The notes: a model not told the origin generated them from the letters alone. Positions 1 to 8,175 are shown, numbered from the stretch's first letter. The stretch is DNA of 64,000 nucleotides from Paenarthrobacter nicotinovorans (GCF_007670255.1 NZ_SZVS01000008.1:1-64000); one strand, 5' to 3'. Made by a program: numbers and translations.

Positions 1-75
1 ATGTCCACGATGTCCTGAGACAGAGTGTCTACGAAGTCATGAGACAGAACTGTCCATTAAGTCATGAGACTCCAC
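1..75. mobile_element. End of an insertion sequence, probably IS21-like, element lies to the left
   Basis: Three direct copies of a 19-mer of the form GTC-N6-GTC-N-TGAGAC lie at 3-21, 27-45 and 52-70, offset by 24 and 25 nt. Tandem subterminal repeats of about this size, with an element end that reads TG inward, are typical of IS21-family termini where they act as transposase binding sites. No transposase is inside the window, so the family assignment is inference; IS481- or ISL3-type ends are alternatives. The exact outer end cannot be fixed without the other terminus, but it must lie between about 70 and the greA terminator at 139. Confidence 0.5.
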
Positions 76-138
76 AGCTCCACTGAGCCCTCATAGCGAC
101 GTTTGCTGTCCCCCAGTTGGGTAGCCGGGCAACGCAAA

Positions 139-173
139 ACGCCGACCCCCTCCGCGAAGGAGGGGGCCGGCGT
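139..173. terminator. Bidirectional hairpin terminator of greA
   Basis: Near-perfect stem: 139-144 pairs with 168-173 and 146-153 (CCCCCTCC) with 159-166, around a GCGAA loop, with single opposed A/C at 145 and 167. In the leftward direction the stem is followed by a short T run, which fits an intrinsic terminator for greA. It also insulates greA from the insertion sequence at the window edge. Confidence 0.8.
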
Positions 174-199
174 CGTCGTTTTATGGCGCTGTGTAAGCG

Positions 200-694
200 T
201 TAGCCGGAGTACGGCTTGGCGGAGACGATCTCCACCGCGATTTCCTTGCCGTTCGGAGCGACGTAGCTGAGGCTGTCGCCTTCCTTGTGGCCGATGATGG
301 CCGCGCCGAGGGGCGACTTCTCGCTGAACACGTCGAGGTCGGAATCTCCGGCAATTTCGCGCGAACCCAGCAGGAAGGTCTCTTCGTCGCCGGCGATACG
401 GGCAACAACCAGCATGCCGGGTTCGACGATTCCGTCGTCGGCCGGTGCTTCGCCCACGTGGGCGTCGCGAAGAAGGACGGTCAGCTGACGGATGCGGGCT
501 TCAATCTTGCCCTGCTCTTCCTTGGCTGCGTGGTATCCGCCGTTTTCCTTGAGGTCGCCTTCCTGGCGGGCAGCTTCGATCTTCTGGACGATTTCCGCCC
601 GGCCAGCGCCGGAAAGGTGGTCCAGCTCAGCCTTCAAGCGGTCGAAAGCTTCCTGGGTAAGCCAAGCCGCAGTGGCGCTGTTGGTGGTAGACAC
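200..694 (-). CDS. greA: Transcription elongation factor GreA
   Basis: Binds RNA polymerase in the secondary channel and stimulates cleavage of backtracked transcripts. The 164-aa product has the usual GreA layout: an N-terminal coiled-coil hairpin with the acidic tip (ARQEGDLKENGGYHAA) and a C-terminal FKBP-like domain ending in SPLGAAIIGHKEGD. I start it at the GTG at 694, six nt after a GGAG ribosome site (701-704); a longer in-frame ATG at 745 would add 17 residues that do not look like GreA. Monocistronic, ending at the hairpin at 139-173. In M. tuberculosis greA also sits beside the DUF4307 gene and mca. Confidence 0.96.
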   Translation of the reverse strand: MSTTNSATAAWLTQEAFDRLKAELDHLSGAGRAEIVQKIEAARQEGDLKENGGYHAAKEEQGKIEARIRQLTVLLRDAHVGEAPADDGIVEPGMLVVARIAGDEETFLLGSREIAGDSDLDVFSEKSPLGAAIIGHKEGDSLSYVAPNGKEIAVEIVSAKPYSG

Positions 695-846
695 GGATTT
701 CTCCTCTGGATCTGACAATGCAAAAGACCCCGCCTCGCTGGCCACTCGTACAACTCAGTAACCAACTTAACGGGGTGAAGGTTTCATCCATTGTAGTAAA
801 TCCTCTGGACGAACCCAAACCGGTTGAGCCGTGGGTCACACAGTTG

Positions 847-1305
847 TTATTTCCCGCTGTCCACTATCCAGCAGTTGTCCACCACGCCGGAGACAGCCGG
901 GGACTCGGTCCGCAGGGTTGTCCGCTGGATGGTGGTCCGCCCGCCATCCGGGGTGTTCTCGGGCGGGTTTGCGCCAATTTCGACCACTTCCCAGCCCACC
1001 ACGGCGAACTTGGAGTCCAAGGCCTTGATGGCACACTTTGCGGTGGCACCGGGGGATTTGGTGACCTGGTAGTCCACTTCGGCCTGGGTGTCGTCCACGG
1101 TGCTGTAGCCAATGTCTTTGAACGTCACGGGAGCCTGCGCGGACCCGGTTGCCACATAAGCGGCCAGTCCGATGGCAACCACCAGGGCGGCGATGACGAT
1201 GTTCCGCTTGGTTTTGCGTGTCATGGCGCGCTTTTGGCCGCCGTAGCGATTGGCTAGGCTGGTGCTTGCCGGTACGTGGGTGGCCGAAGGGTCCTCTGAA
1301 GTCAC
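847..1305 (-). CDS. DUF4307 single-pass membrane protein
   Basis: Actinobacterial conserved protein of unknown function, 152 aa. About 35 cytoplasmic residues, one membrane helix at roughly 36-54 (IVIAALVVAIGLAAYVA) and an extracytoplasmic beta-rich domain with a Cys pair (around KCAIKAL and DNCWIV) that could form a disulfide. The GTG start at 1305 lies exactly six nt after a TAAACT -10 hexamer (1312-1317), so the mRNA is probably leaderless. It is divergent from mca, 88 bp apart, and the pair is kept next to greA in mycobacteria (Rv1081c position, from memory). Function unknown. Confidence 0.85.
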   Translation of the reverse strand: MTSEDPSATHVPASTSLANRYGGQKRAMTRKTKRNIVIAALVVAIGLAAYVATGSAQAPVTFKDIGYSTVDDTQAEVDYQVTKSPGATAKCAIKALDSKFAVVGWEVVEIGANPPENTPDGGRTTIQRTTLRTESPAVSGVVDNCWIVDSGK

Positions 1306-1393
1306 CCATCCAGTTTAGTGCCGAACCGTGTGGCTCCTTGCCGCCGCACGAGCCACACCCCTGAGACCAGATCCATGAAAGAGGAGCCGTCAC

Positions 1394-2299
1394 GTGAGTG
1401 CGTCCAGCAGTTCCGACCAGCAGCTGCGGCTGCTCGCCGTCCACGCCCACCCGGACGATGAGTCCAGCAAGGGTGCAGCAACCATGGCGATGTATGCTTC
1501 CGCCGGTGTGGAGGTCATGGTCGCCACGTGCACGGATGGATCCCGTGGGGACATCCAGAATCCCGCCATGGAGGATGCCCCGCATCCCAAGCGTGACATG
1601 GCAGGCGCGCGCCGCCTGGAGATGGCCAATGCGGCAGCTGTCCTGGGCATCCAGCAGCGTTGGCTCGGCTTCGTGGACTCCGGACTGCCTGAGGGTGACC
1701 CGCTTCCGCCGCTGCCGCCAGGATGCTTCGCGCTGCAGCCGCTTGAGCGGGCAACTGCTCCGCTGGTGCGCTTGGTCCGGCAATTCAAGCCCCACGTCAT
1801 CCTCAGCTATGACGAAAACGGAGGATACCCGCACCCGGACCACATCATGGCCCATAAGGTAGCCGTCGAGGCTTTCGAGGCCGCAGGCGATCCTGAGCGT
1901 TATCCCGGCATGGGCGAACCGTGGACGCCGGCCAAGCTCTATTACGACCGCGCCTTCAGCCCTGCACGTTTCCGTGCCCTGCACTTTGCCCTGGAGGAGG
2001 CCGGCCTGCAGTCTCCGTATGCTGAGCGGTTGGCGGCATGGTTGGAGGCCGACGCCGAGGGGCACACGCCGCCCACCGGCGGTCATGAGACCACTACGCA
2101 GATCGACTGCGGCGACTTCTTTGAGGTCCGCGACGACGCCCTGCGGGCCCATCGGACCCAGATCGACCCCGTGGGGTTCTTCTTCGCCGTTTCGCCCGAG
2201 CTGCAGCGGACCGTCTGGCCGTGGGAGGACTACACCCTGATCAAGTCCCGGGTGGGCTCCGAGCTGCCGGAAAAGGATCTGTTCGCAGGGATAAGATAG
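1394..2299 (+). CDS. mca: Mycothiol S-conjugate amidase Mca
   Basis: Zinc amidase that cleaves mycothiol S-conjugates of electrophiles, releasing the mercapturate for export and the GlcN-Ins moiety for mycothiol resynthesis; cytoplasmic detoxification. 301 aa, PIG-L/LmbE fold. The metal-binding AHPDDE motif is at about residues 18-23 and the second metal/catalytic HPDH at about 147-150, followed by the family's long C-terminal region. The GTG start follows a GAGGAG ribosome site. Its presence says the organism makes mycothiol, so it is an actinobacterium. The paralogue MshB (GlcNAc-Ins deacetylase) is the main alternative, but the sequence and greA neighbourhood fit Mca. Confidence 0.94.
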   Translation: MSASSSSDQQLRLLAVHAHPDDESSKGAATMAMYASAGVEVMVATCTDGSRGDIQNPAMEDAPHPKRDMAGARRLEMANAAAVLGIQQRWLGFVDSGLPEGDPLPPLPPGCFALQPLERATAPLVRLVRQFKPHVILSYDENGGYPHPDHIMAHKVAVEAFEAAGDPERYPGMGEPWTPAKLYYDRAFSPARFRALHFALEEAGLQSPYAERLAAWLEADAEGHTPPTGGHETTTQIDCGDFFEVRDDALRAHRTQIDPVGFFFAVSPELQRTVWPWEDYTLIKSRVGSELPEKDLFAGIR

Positions 2300-2405
2300 G
2301 AACACCAGTAGTTTCTATCGTTCGTAGAAATTGCTGTATGGCCCTCCAGCATCCCGGTTCCGGCTCGCCGGCCGGCACGCACCAGCTCCCATAGAAGGTT
2401 TGACC

Positions 2406-2711
2406 GTGCACCACTTGATTCTCGCCCTGACTGTCACTCCGTCGCCCGATCCCACGGGCACGCTGCGACCTGGCCTGTCCGAGGATCAGGTGACGCCGGG
2501 TACTTGGGGCTTTGTCCTCACGGCCTTCATCGTGATCCTCACGACCTTCCTGATCGTGGACATGGTCCGCAGGATCCGGCGCGTTCGCTACCGTGCACAG
2601 GTGGAGGAGGCCCGCCTGGCGGCTGAGGCCGGTGGATCTTCCGAGGACGGTAACCCGGGTGGGGCGGGCGGCCCCGCCGACGGGAACGACGACGGCGGCC
2701 AGGCTCGCTGA
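2406..2711 (+). CDS. Small single-pass membrane protein downstream of mca
   Basis: 101 aa. A Pro/Thr-rich stretch (TPSPDPTGTLRPG) precedes one membrane helix (about 40-58, GFVLTAFIVILTTFLIVDMV), a basic stop-transfer segment (RRIRRVRYR) and an acidic Gly-rich disordered tail. I chose the GTG at 2406, after an AGAAGG-like site, because residues from the earlier ATG at 2331 look non-coding. It follows mca by 106 bp and matches the position of the small protein after mca in mycobacteria (Rv1083). Function unknown; co-conservation with mca is the only clue. Confidence 0.75.
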   Translation: MHHLILALTVTPSPDPTGTLRPGLSEDQVTPGTWGFVLTAFIVILTTFLIVDMVRRIRRVRYRAQVEEARLAAEAGGSSEDGNPGGAGGPADGNDDGGQAR

Positions 2712-2748
2712 AGGCGGCGCGGGACAGGCCTGGGCCGAGCGCCCGGGA

Positions 2749-3390
2749 CTAGCTCAGTACCGCCATCATGATGGCGATGAAGTGTGCCGCGAAGGCAAAA
2801 ACTGTAAACGCGTGGAACAGCTCATGGAAGCCGAAATGCTGCACGCTGAAGTTTGGCCTCTTGAGGGCGTAGAACACGGCGCCGGCAATGTATAAGGCTC
2901 CGCCGACGCAAATGAGGACCGCTGCAGGGGCGTTGGCGGCGAAGAACTGCGGCAGGTAGAACAACGCGCCGCACCCGAGGGCGATGTACACCGGCACGTA
3001 GAGCCAGCGCGGGGCGTGGGTCCACAACACCCGGAACAACACCCCGATGATTGCTCCGGACCACACCAACCAGAGCAACGTGGTGGCTTCAGGGCGTTCC
3101 AGCAGGGACCAGGCCAGCGGTGTGTAGCTGCCGGCGATCACCAGCATGATGTTGGTGTGGTCCAGGCGCTTGAGCAGCATGCGGACCTTGGAGGACCAGT
3201 TTCCACGGTGGTACACGGCGGAAACGCCGAACAGCAGGAAGCCGGTCAGCGCATAGATGGCAGAGGTGATTTTGCGGTCCGGGGTCGGGGCAACTGTCAC
3301 CAGGACGATCCCTGCTGCAAGGGCGAACGGGGCGGCAACCGCGTGGATCCACCCGCGCCAGCGGGGCTTGGTTTCGAGGAGCTCGGCCAT
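2749..3390 (-). CDS. trhA: Hemolysin III / TrhA family membrane protein (PAQR superfamily)
   Basis: 213-aa, seven-helix integral membrane protein. Conserved PAQR residues are visible: SAVYHRGNW after helix 2, DHTNIMLVIAGSYTP, and the C-terminal GFHELFHAF with two spaced His. PAQR proteins are ceramidase-like metal hydrolases; bacterial TrhA members have been tied to membrane-lipid homeostasis, and the haemolysin name is historical. The ATG at 3390 lies six nt after TACTCT (3402-3397), so the transcript is probably leaderless, and a perfect palindrome (3399-3424) overlaps that -10. Divergent from the cis-prenyltransferase gene, as Rv1085c is from Rv1086. Confidence 0.88.
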   Translation of the reverse strand: MAELLETKPRWRGWIHAVAAPFALAAGIVLVTVAPTPDRKITSAIYALTGFLLFGVSAVYHRGNWSSKVRMLLKRLDHTNIMLVIAGSYTPLAWSLLERPEATTLLWLVWSGAIIGVLFRVLWTHAPRWLYVPVYIALGCGALFYLPQFFAANAPAAVLICVGGALYIAGAVFYALKRPNFSVQHFGFHELFHAFTVFAFAAHFIAIMMAVLS

Positions 3391-3398
3391 GTTTCAAG

Positions 3399-3424
3399 AG
3401 TAACCTACGTTTCGGTAGGTTACT
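3399..3424. promoter_or_regulatory. Perfect 10-bp-arm palindrome over the trhA promoter
   Basis: AGTAACCTAC (3399-3408) and GTAGGTTACT (3415-3424) are exact reverse complements around a 6-nt GTTTCG centre. The left arm overlaps the presumed trhA -10 (TACTCT on the minus strand, 3402-3397), so a bound repressor would block trhA. The size and symmetry fit a TetR- or GntR-class dimer; no regulator gene is adjacent, so it would be controlled from elsewhere. A short terminator hairpin is unlikely because there is no T run and no gene ends here. Confidence 0.6.
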
Positions 3425-3539
3425 TCTGGGTAACAAGTGTCGAGCGGTTTTTGACTGCCTGCTGCACCGGCTCACCACGTTGGGAAGGTAGCCTTGGATG
3501 TGCGTCGTCGTACAAGCAAGGAAGTCAGGTGAGTGTCCG

Positions 3540-4301
3540 GTGGAGCTGCCCGGTTTCCTCTATGGCTTCTATGAGCGCAAACTCCTGCGTTCCCTCCAGC
3601 AGGACCAGATCCCACGCCACATCGGCGTGATGGTGGACGGCAACCGCCGCTGGGCGCGACAGTTCAATGCCCCGACCAGCCAAGGACACCAGGCTGGGGC
3701 CGACAAAATCCATGAGTTCCTGGGCTGGTGCCAGGAACTGGGCGTCAAGGTCGTCACGCTCTACATGCTCTCCACCGACAACATGAACCGGTCCGGTGAA
3801 GAGCTGGACCTGCTCATGGGCATCATCGCCAACACCATGGACCGCCTGGACGAAGACGAGGACGTGTCCGTCCACGCCATGGGCGCCCCGGAACTGCTCC
3901 CGGACTATCTCGCCGAGCGACTGAATAAACTCACGTCCCGCACGCCGGTCCATGAAAAGATCCACGTAAACGTCGCCGTCGGCTACGGTGGCCGTCGCGA
4001 AATCGTCGACGCCGTCAGGGAACTTCTGCACGACGCCGCCTCCAAGGGGCGGACCATGACAGAAGTTGCAGATGAACTTTCGGTGGACGACATCTCCCGC
4101 TTCCTCTACACCCGCGGCCAGCCGGATCCGGACCTCGTCATCCGTACGTCCGGTGAGCAGCGGCTCTCCGGCTTCCTGATGTGGCAAAGCGCCTACAGCG
4201 AGTTCTATTTTTGCGAAGCGTTGTGGCCTGCTTTCCGCAAGGTCGATTTCCTGCGGGCCTTGAGGGATTACGCGGGCCGGCAACGCCGCTTCGGAACCTG
4301 A
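3540..4301 (+). CDS. Short-chain cis-prenyltransferase ((2Z,6E)-FPP synthase / isoprenyl transferase)
   Basis: Condenses isopentenyl diphosphate with an allylic diphosphate in cis geometry, on the route to undecaprenyl/decaprenyl phosphate carriers. 253 aa. Catalytic Asp33 lies in the DGNRRWAR motif (33-40); the C-terminal RTSGEQRLSGFLMWQ motif binds the IPP pyrophosphate. The FLYGFYERKL N-terminus and neighbourhood match mycobacterial Rv1086 (Z-FPP synthase) better than Rv2361c or UppS proper, but chain length cannot be read from sequence. I prefer the GTG at 3540 with AGGTGAG six nt upstream; an ATG at 3498 with GGAAGG nine nt upstream would add 14 residues. Confidence 0.88.
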   Translation: MELPGFLYGFYERKLLRSLQQDQIPRHIGVMVDGNRRWARQFNAPTSQGHQAGADKIHEFLGWCQELGVKVVTLYMLSTDNMNRSGEELDLLMGIIANTMDRLDEDEDVSVHAMGAPELLPDYLAERLNKLTSRTPVHEKIHVNVAVGYGGRREIVDAVRELLHDAASKGRTMTEVADELSVDDISRFLYTRGQPDPDLVIRTSGEQRLSGFLMWQSAYSEFYFCEALWPAFRKVDFLRALRDYAGRQRRFGT

Positions 4302-4323
4302 CCACGCGCCGGTTCACTGAAAA

Positions 4324-4420
4324 TTAACGAGCCCGACACGCGACTTGCCGGGAACGGATTGCGGAAATGAATGTGTCGGGGATTACGTTAATCCCATCAG
4401 CAGGCAAAACCGCCCGCTGA
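4324..4420 (+). promoter_or_regulatory. Structured leader candidate before phoH
   Basis: The 237-bp gap between the prenyltransferase and phoH holds nested complementarity: TTAACG (4324-4329) with CGTTAA (4386-4391), inside it CCCGACAC (4332-4339) with GTGTCGGG (4373-4380), then a second hairpin with ATCAGC and GCTGAT arms at about 4396-4421. A mutually exclusive short stem GGATTA/TAATCC (4379-4393) competes with the outer helix. This could be a cis-acting RNA, or a terminator for the upstream gene, although no T run follows. I cannot match it to a known riboswitch class. Confidence 0.4.
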
Positions 4421-4538
4421 TCGGGGAGGCCAGTATATGGAGCGGAACATCGCACCAGTTACATGGGAGGCCACGCCCGGCCTTCCGGCCGAGCCGCTTC
4501 ACCATTAGGCCGGGCGACCGCCCGGGGCTGGAGTCGAT

Positions 4539-5933
4539 GTGGCTATTTCTGAGCAACTGCCCGCAATGGTTTCCGACGGGGAAAGTGCAGCTACCTCTCG
4601 CGCCAAGCGGGTCCCACAAAAAGCGCGGGCGGCAACGTCCGCCACGGGCCGCAGCTATGTGATCGATACCTCCGTCCTGCTTTCCGATCCCCACGCATTG
4701 CTGCGGTTCGCCGAGCACGAGGTCATCGTTCCCATCGTGGTTATCAGCGAGCTCGAAGGAAAGCGCCACGATCCCGAATTGGGCTATTTCGCCCGGAAGG
4801 CCTTGCGCCTCCTGGACGACCTCCGCATCGAACACGGAGGACTGGACCGGGCCATACCGCTGGGCAACGATGGCGGCCTCCTCCGGGTGGAAATGAACCA
4901 CATTTCCCCGGATGTCCTCCCGGCAGGTTTCCGCGGGGGCGACAACGACAGCAGGATCCTGGCAGTGGCCAAGAACCTGGCCAACGAGGGACACAACGTC
5001 ACAGTGGTGTCCAAGGACCTCCCAATGCGGGTCAAGGCCTCGGCCATGGGACTGCAAGCAGACGAGTACCGCAATGAACTCGTCAAGGACTCCGGGTGGA
5101 CCGGCATGGCTGAGATCGAAGCCAACGACGACGAAATCACCACGCTCTACGGGCACGAACCGGTCTTCATACCGGCGGCGGCCGAACTTCCCGTCAACAC
5201 CGGACTGGTCCTTCTCTCCAACCGGGGCTCCGCTTTGGGCCGCGTTGGGGCGGATAAGCAGGTCCGTCTGGTCAAGGGCGATCGGGACGTCTTCGGTCTC
5301 CACGGCCGCTCAGCCGAGCAACGGCTGGCCATCGACATGCTGATGGATCCTTCGGTGGGCATCGTGTCCATCGGCGGACGGGCAGGCACTGGAAAGTCTG
5401 CGCTTGCCCTCTGTGCGGGCCTGGAAGCTGTGCTGGAACGCCGGGAGCACCGCAAGGTGGTGGTCTTCCGGCCGCTCTACGCTGTGGGCGGCCAGGAGCT
5501 GGGCTACCTGCCGGGATCCGAGTCGGAAAAGATGAACCCGTGGGCGCAGGCCGTGTTCGACACCCTCGGCGCCCTGGTCAGCCAGGAAGTCGTGGAAGAA
5601 GTCATGGACCGCGGCATGCTTGAGGTCCTTCCGCTGACCCACATCCGCGGGCGTTCGCTGCACGACGCTTTCGTCATCGTGGATGAGGCACAGTCGCTGG
5701 AGAAGAACGTCCTCCTGACCGTCATGAGCCGCATCGGGCAAAACTCCAAGATCGTCCTTACCCACGATGTCGCCCAGCGCGACAACCTCCGGGTGGGGCG
5801 GCACGATGGCGTGGCTGCCGTGGTGGAGACCCTCAAGGGACACCCGCTTTTCGGCCACATCACGCTGACCCGGTCCGAACGGTCGCCGATCGCGGCCCTC
5901 GTGACGGAGCTTCTGGAGGGGGCCGAAATCTAG
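4539..5933 (+). CDS. phoH: PIN-PhoH fusion ATPase (PhoH2 family)
   Basis: RNA helicase/RNase of the PhoH2 type: an N-terminal PIN ribonuclease domain fused to a RecA-like PhoH ATPase. 464 aa. A disordered leader of about 35 residues precedes the PIN domain ([11 protein letters not shown], with later acidic residues, about 40-170); an OB-like linker follows; the PhoH P-loop GGRAGTGKS is at 279-287 and the Walker B VIVDEAQ later. GTG start with GGAG five nt upstream. Such proteins act in RNA turnover and sometimes as antitoxin-less relatives of PhoAT modules; no PhoAT-like antitoxin precedes it here. Occupies the Rv1095 (phoH2) position of the mycobacterial order. Confidence 0.93.
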   Translation: MAISEQLPAMVSDGESAATSRAKRVPQKARAATSATGRSYVIDTSVLLSDPHALLRFAEHEVIVPIVVISELEGKRHDPELGYFARKALRLLDDLRIEHGGLDRAIPLGNDGGLLRVEMNHISPDVLPAGFRGGDNDSRILAVAKNLANEGHNVTVVSKDLPMRVKASAMGLQADEYRNELVKDSGWTGMAEIEANDDEITTLYGHEPVFIPAAAELPVNTGLVLLSNRGSALGRVGADKQVRLVKGDRDVFGLHGRSAEQRLAIDMLMDPSVGIVSIGGRAGTGKSALALCAGLEAVLERREHRKVVVFRPLYAVGGQELGYLPGSESEKMNPWAQAVFDTLGALVSQEVVEEVMDRGMLEVLPLTHIRGRSLHDAFVIVDEAQSLEKNVLLTVMSRIGQNSKIVLTHDVAQRDNLRVGRHDGVAAVVETLKGHPLFGHITLTRSERSPIAALVTELLEGAEI

Positions 5934-5955
5934 CCCCATCGACCAGGTGCAGTGC

Positions 5956-6034
5956 CGGCGAAGGCCAGACATCCTCTGCGTGCTAGCTCGTTCCTCGCTT
6001 TTGACGCACGCTGCCGGATGTCTGGCCTTCGCCG
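5956..6034. terminator. Long 19-bp inverted repeat between convergent genes
   Basis: Arms 5956-5974 (starting CGGCGAAGGCC) and 6016-6034 (ending GGCCTTCGCCG) are perfect 19-bp reverse complements, separated by 41 nt that contain a smaller GCGTGC/GCACGC pairing. It fills the 103-bp gap between the convergent phoH and GNAT genes, so a bidirectional terminator is the simple reading. The long, internally structured loop is larger than needed for that, and could mark a REP-like repeat. Confidence 0.6.
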
Positions 6035-6036
6035 TG

Positions 6037-6702
6037 TCAGCCACCCGCCGGAAGTTGCCGGATCCCCAGGTATTTGAGGAGTCCTTCGTGGCCCTGTACC
6101 TGGAGGGTCCAGTCGGGGCGTTTGAAGGTGGCCGGGGTGAGACGGACCCTTTGGACTTCCTCCACCTTGTCGCCCCAGCCATCGCGGAAGACGCCGTTGT
6201 GTTCATAGCCAAGGCTCGCGGAGACACCCAGCGACTTCCCGTTCCAGACGGCTGCGTCGGATTCGGCCACTTCAGCGTCCAGATAGTCGAACGCAAAGCT
6301 CACGACGGCGGCACGCATCTCCTTGCCGAAGCCCCGGCCCTGCGCGGACTGCTTGAGCCAGGAACCGGTACTGACGGTCCTGAGGGTCTTGAAGTTCTTG
6401 GCCCCAAGGTCCTGGACGCCCAGGAATTCGTCATCGTGCCAGACCGCGAGGAGGAGGGTCCAATCATCCTTGGTAAAGTTGCCGCGACAACGCCAGTACC
6501 ACTGGGCCATGTTGGGCGCCAGCTCGGCATCGGGCATTTCGGCCCATGGCATGCTGAACGGGCTCTTTCCGGGTTCGTGGATTCCGGAGCGGGCCGCGTC
6601 AACCGCGGCCGGGATGTCGTCGTCGAGAATCGGCCGGACAGTCAACCTCGGGGTGGTGAGGGTGAGTCCGAACGGGGGCCATATATCTGCCAGCGATGTC
6701 AT
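6037..6702 (-). CDS. GNAT family N-acetyltransferase (RimJ/RimL-like)
   Basis: 221 aa, single GNAT domain. Features: TPRLTVRPILDDDIPA at the N-terminus as in RimJ/RimL proteins, an acetyl-CoA pyrophosphate loop QSAQGRGFGKEMR, and the late SLGVSASLGYEHNGVFR motif. Substrate unknown; candidates are a ribosomal protein N-terminus, an amino acid or an antibiotic. The ATG at 6702 lies six nt after TAGGCT (6709-6714), so the mRNA is probably leaderless. It transcribes away from the hypothetical gene at 6736 only in position; both are leftward, 33 bp apart, but each has its own -10 hexamer. Confidence 0.85.
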   Translation of the reverse strand: MTSLADIWPPFGLTLTTPRLTVRPILDDDIPAAVDAARSGIHEPGKSPFSMPWAEMPDAELAPNMAQWYWRCRGNFTKDDWTLLLAVWHDDEFLGVQDLGAKNFKTLRTVSTGSWLKQSAQGRGFGKEMRAAVVSFAFDYLDAEVAESDAAVWNGKSLGVSASLGYEHNGVFRDGWGDKVEEVQRVRLTPATFKRPDWTLQVQGHEGLLKYLGIRQLPAGG

Positions 6703-6735
6703 CGCCGTAGCCTAACCCGAAAAGACTGGGAGCCG

Positions 6736-7497
6736 TCAGGCGGCGGGGCCAATGTCCCAGGGAATGTGGCGGCGGACATCCGTCAGGTTCATGGATTCGG
6801 CCAGGAACAGGTCGTCCAGCATGTATTCGTCCACCCCCAGGATCTTCAGCCAATGGCCCACGCCGGACGTATCTCCGTCCAGGCTTTGACTGGCAACGCA
6901 GACCCCGGTTCCGGCGTCGATCCTGATCAATGTCCTTCCGGGGTGGACCAGGGGTTGGGCGGGATCCGAGGGTACATAGGTCCTGCTGGGAGTGACGATG
7001 GTTTCCAAGGCTGGACGGCCTTCGTGGTCCACTGAGCGGGGCTCTTCGAAGAAGACGCGGTTGGTGTCGGGGAACTCGAGGGGAACGGGAGAATTTCCGG
7101 CCAGCTCAACGGGATCCAAGGCTGCGGCGAGGCGACCATTACCGAAGGAAGGTTCTCCGTAGAGGGCCTCGGGACGGCGTCGGACCAAGCCGGCGTCGTC
7201 ATAGACAGGCGTCACCAAGTGCGCGGGAAGCAGCCAGGAGCGCCGTGTGGCGCTGACGTACATGTCATCCCGGGAGTCGTTGATGCCGGTGGTGCTGTGC
7301 AGTAACTGCCCATCGCTTGTCTCCAGGCGGAGGGCTCCAGGGCGACGAAGCCAGGCTCTGACAATGTCGGCTCCGGTTCCAGGCCGCTCAAGGTACTCAA
7401 ACCGCAGGGTTGTCCACTTCCATGGCGAAGAGCGGCATAGATTCCGGAATGTGGAGGACAAGTCAAAACCCGGTACATCTGCACTGTAGCGCCCCAT
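6736..7497 (-). CDS. Hypothetical protein, cytoplasmic, possible lipoprotein-sorting-like fold
   Basis: 253 aa, not recognised with confidence. No signal peptide or membrane helix. The middle (LLHSTTGINDSRDDMYVSATRR, then EFPDTNRVFFEEP and TLIRIDAGTGVCVASQSLDG) alternates strands in a way that resembles the beta sheet of LolA-like or outer-membrane-lipoprotein-sorting proteins, and ends with DLRRHIPWDIGPA-type residues often seen in actinobacterial proteins of that sort. I use the ATG at 7497: it lies six nt after TACACT (7504-7509), whereas the GTG at 7503 abuts the hexamer. Divergent from the prepilin peptidase, 61 bp apart. Confidence 0.65.
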   Translation of the reverse strand: MGRYSADVPGFDLSSTFRNLCRSSPWKWTTLRFEYLERPGTGADIVRAWLRRPGALRLETSDGQLLHSTTGINDSRDDMYVSATRRSWLLPAHLVTPVYDDAGLVRRRPEALYGEPSFGNGRLAAALDPVELAGNSPVPLEFPDTNRVFFEEPRSVDHEGRPALETIVTPSRTYVPSDPAQPLVHPGRTLIRIDAGTGVCVASQSLDGDTSGVGHWLKILGVDEYMLDDLFLAESMNLTDVRRHIPWDIGPAA

Positions 7498-7558
7498 ATC
7501 CACAGTGTACCCAGACGTTCAAGCGGGCTGGACGGGCAAATCGGGGTAGCATCCGAGG

Positions 7559-8110
7559 GTGATCCGCCGACTATCCGAACTTTGGCCAGACAGCCCTTTG
7601 GCGTTCTGGCTGCTGGCGGCTGCGTGCCTTTACTTCGTGGTGATGGCGGTCAGGCTCACCGTCATCGACATCAGAAGCCACCTGCTGCCGAACCGGATCG
7701 TGCTTCCGTCCTACGGCGTGGCGGGCGTGCTGTTGCTGGCCGCAGCCATGTTGGTGGCTGCCTCGGGGGCGGGAACAGGCAAAACGGCCTCGGCAGCGCT
7801 GTTCGGGGTGCCGGGACTGGCGGCAGTAGCCGGTGGCGCGGTTCTGTGGTTCTTCTATTTCGTGCTGCGGTTCATCCATCCGCCTGGGATGGGCTTTGGC
7901 GATGTGAAGCTGGCCGGAGTGCTGGGGCTTTACCTTGGTTACCTCGGCTGGAGCCACGTCTTCGCGGGCACCTTCGCGGCGTTCCTCCTGGGCGGGCTGT
8001 GGAGCCTGGCAGTCCTGGCCACGCGCCGGGGGACACTTCGCTCAGCAATCCCCTTCGGCCCCTTCATGCTCGCCGGTGCGGTCGCGGCAATGGTGCTGCT
8101 GCCCGCATGA
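7559..8110 (+). CDS. A24 family prepilin peptidase (TadV/CpaA type)
   Basis: Membrane aspartic protease that cleaves class III signal peptides of Flp/Tad or type IV pilin-like proteins. 183 aa, about six helices. Catalytic Asp37 is in TVIDIRSHLLPN and Asp115 in the GxGD motif MGFGDVKLAG. It lacks the N-methyltransferase domain of PilD, as expected for TadV/CpaA. GTG start six nt after TAGCAT (7547-7552), hence probably leaderless. No pilin or Tad assembly gene is in the window, so its substrates are encoded elsewhere. Confidence 0.88.
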   Translation: MIRRLSELWPDSPLAFWLLAAACLYFVVMAVRLTVIDIRSHLLPNRIVLPSYGVAGVLLLAAAMLVAASGAGTGKTASAALFGVPGLAAVAGGAVLWFFYFVLRFIHPPGMGFGDVKLAGVLGLYLGYLGWSHVFAGTFAAFLLGGLWSLAVLATRRGTLRSAIPFGPFMLAGAVAAMVLLPA

Positions 8111-8175
8111 GACTAGCCTGTCAGCAAGGCTGCAACAGCGGCAGGATCGATCTTTCTTGTGAGGAACGCTGACTC

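Noticed and set aside
836..2305. 489-codon minus-strand frame across DUF4307 and mca
   Set aside because: mca on the plus strand has catalytic motifs and a ribosome site; the minus frame has neither.
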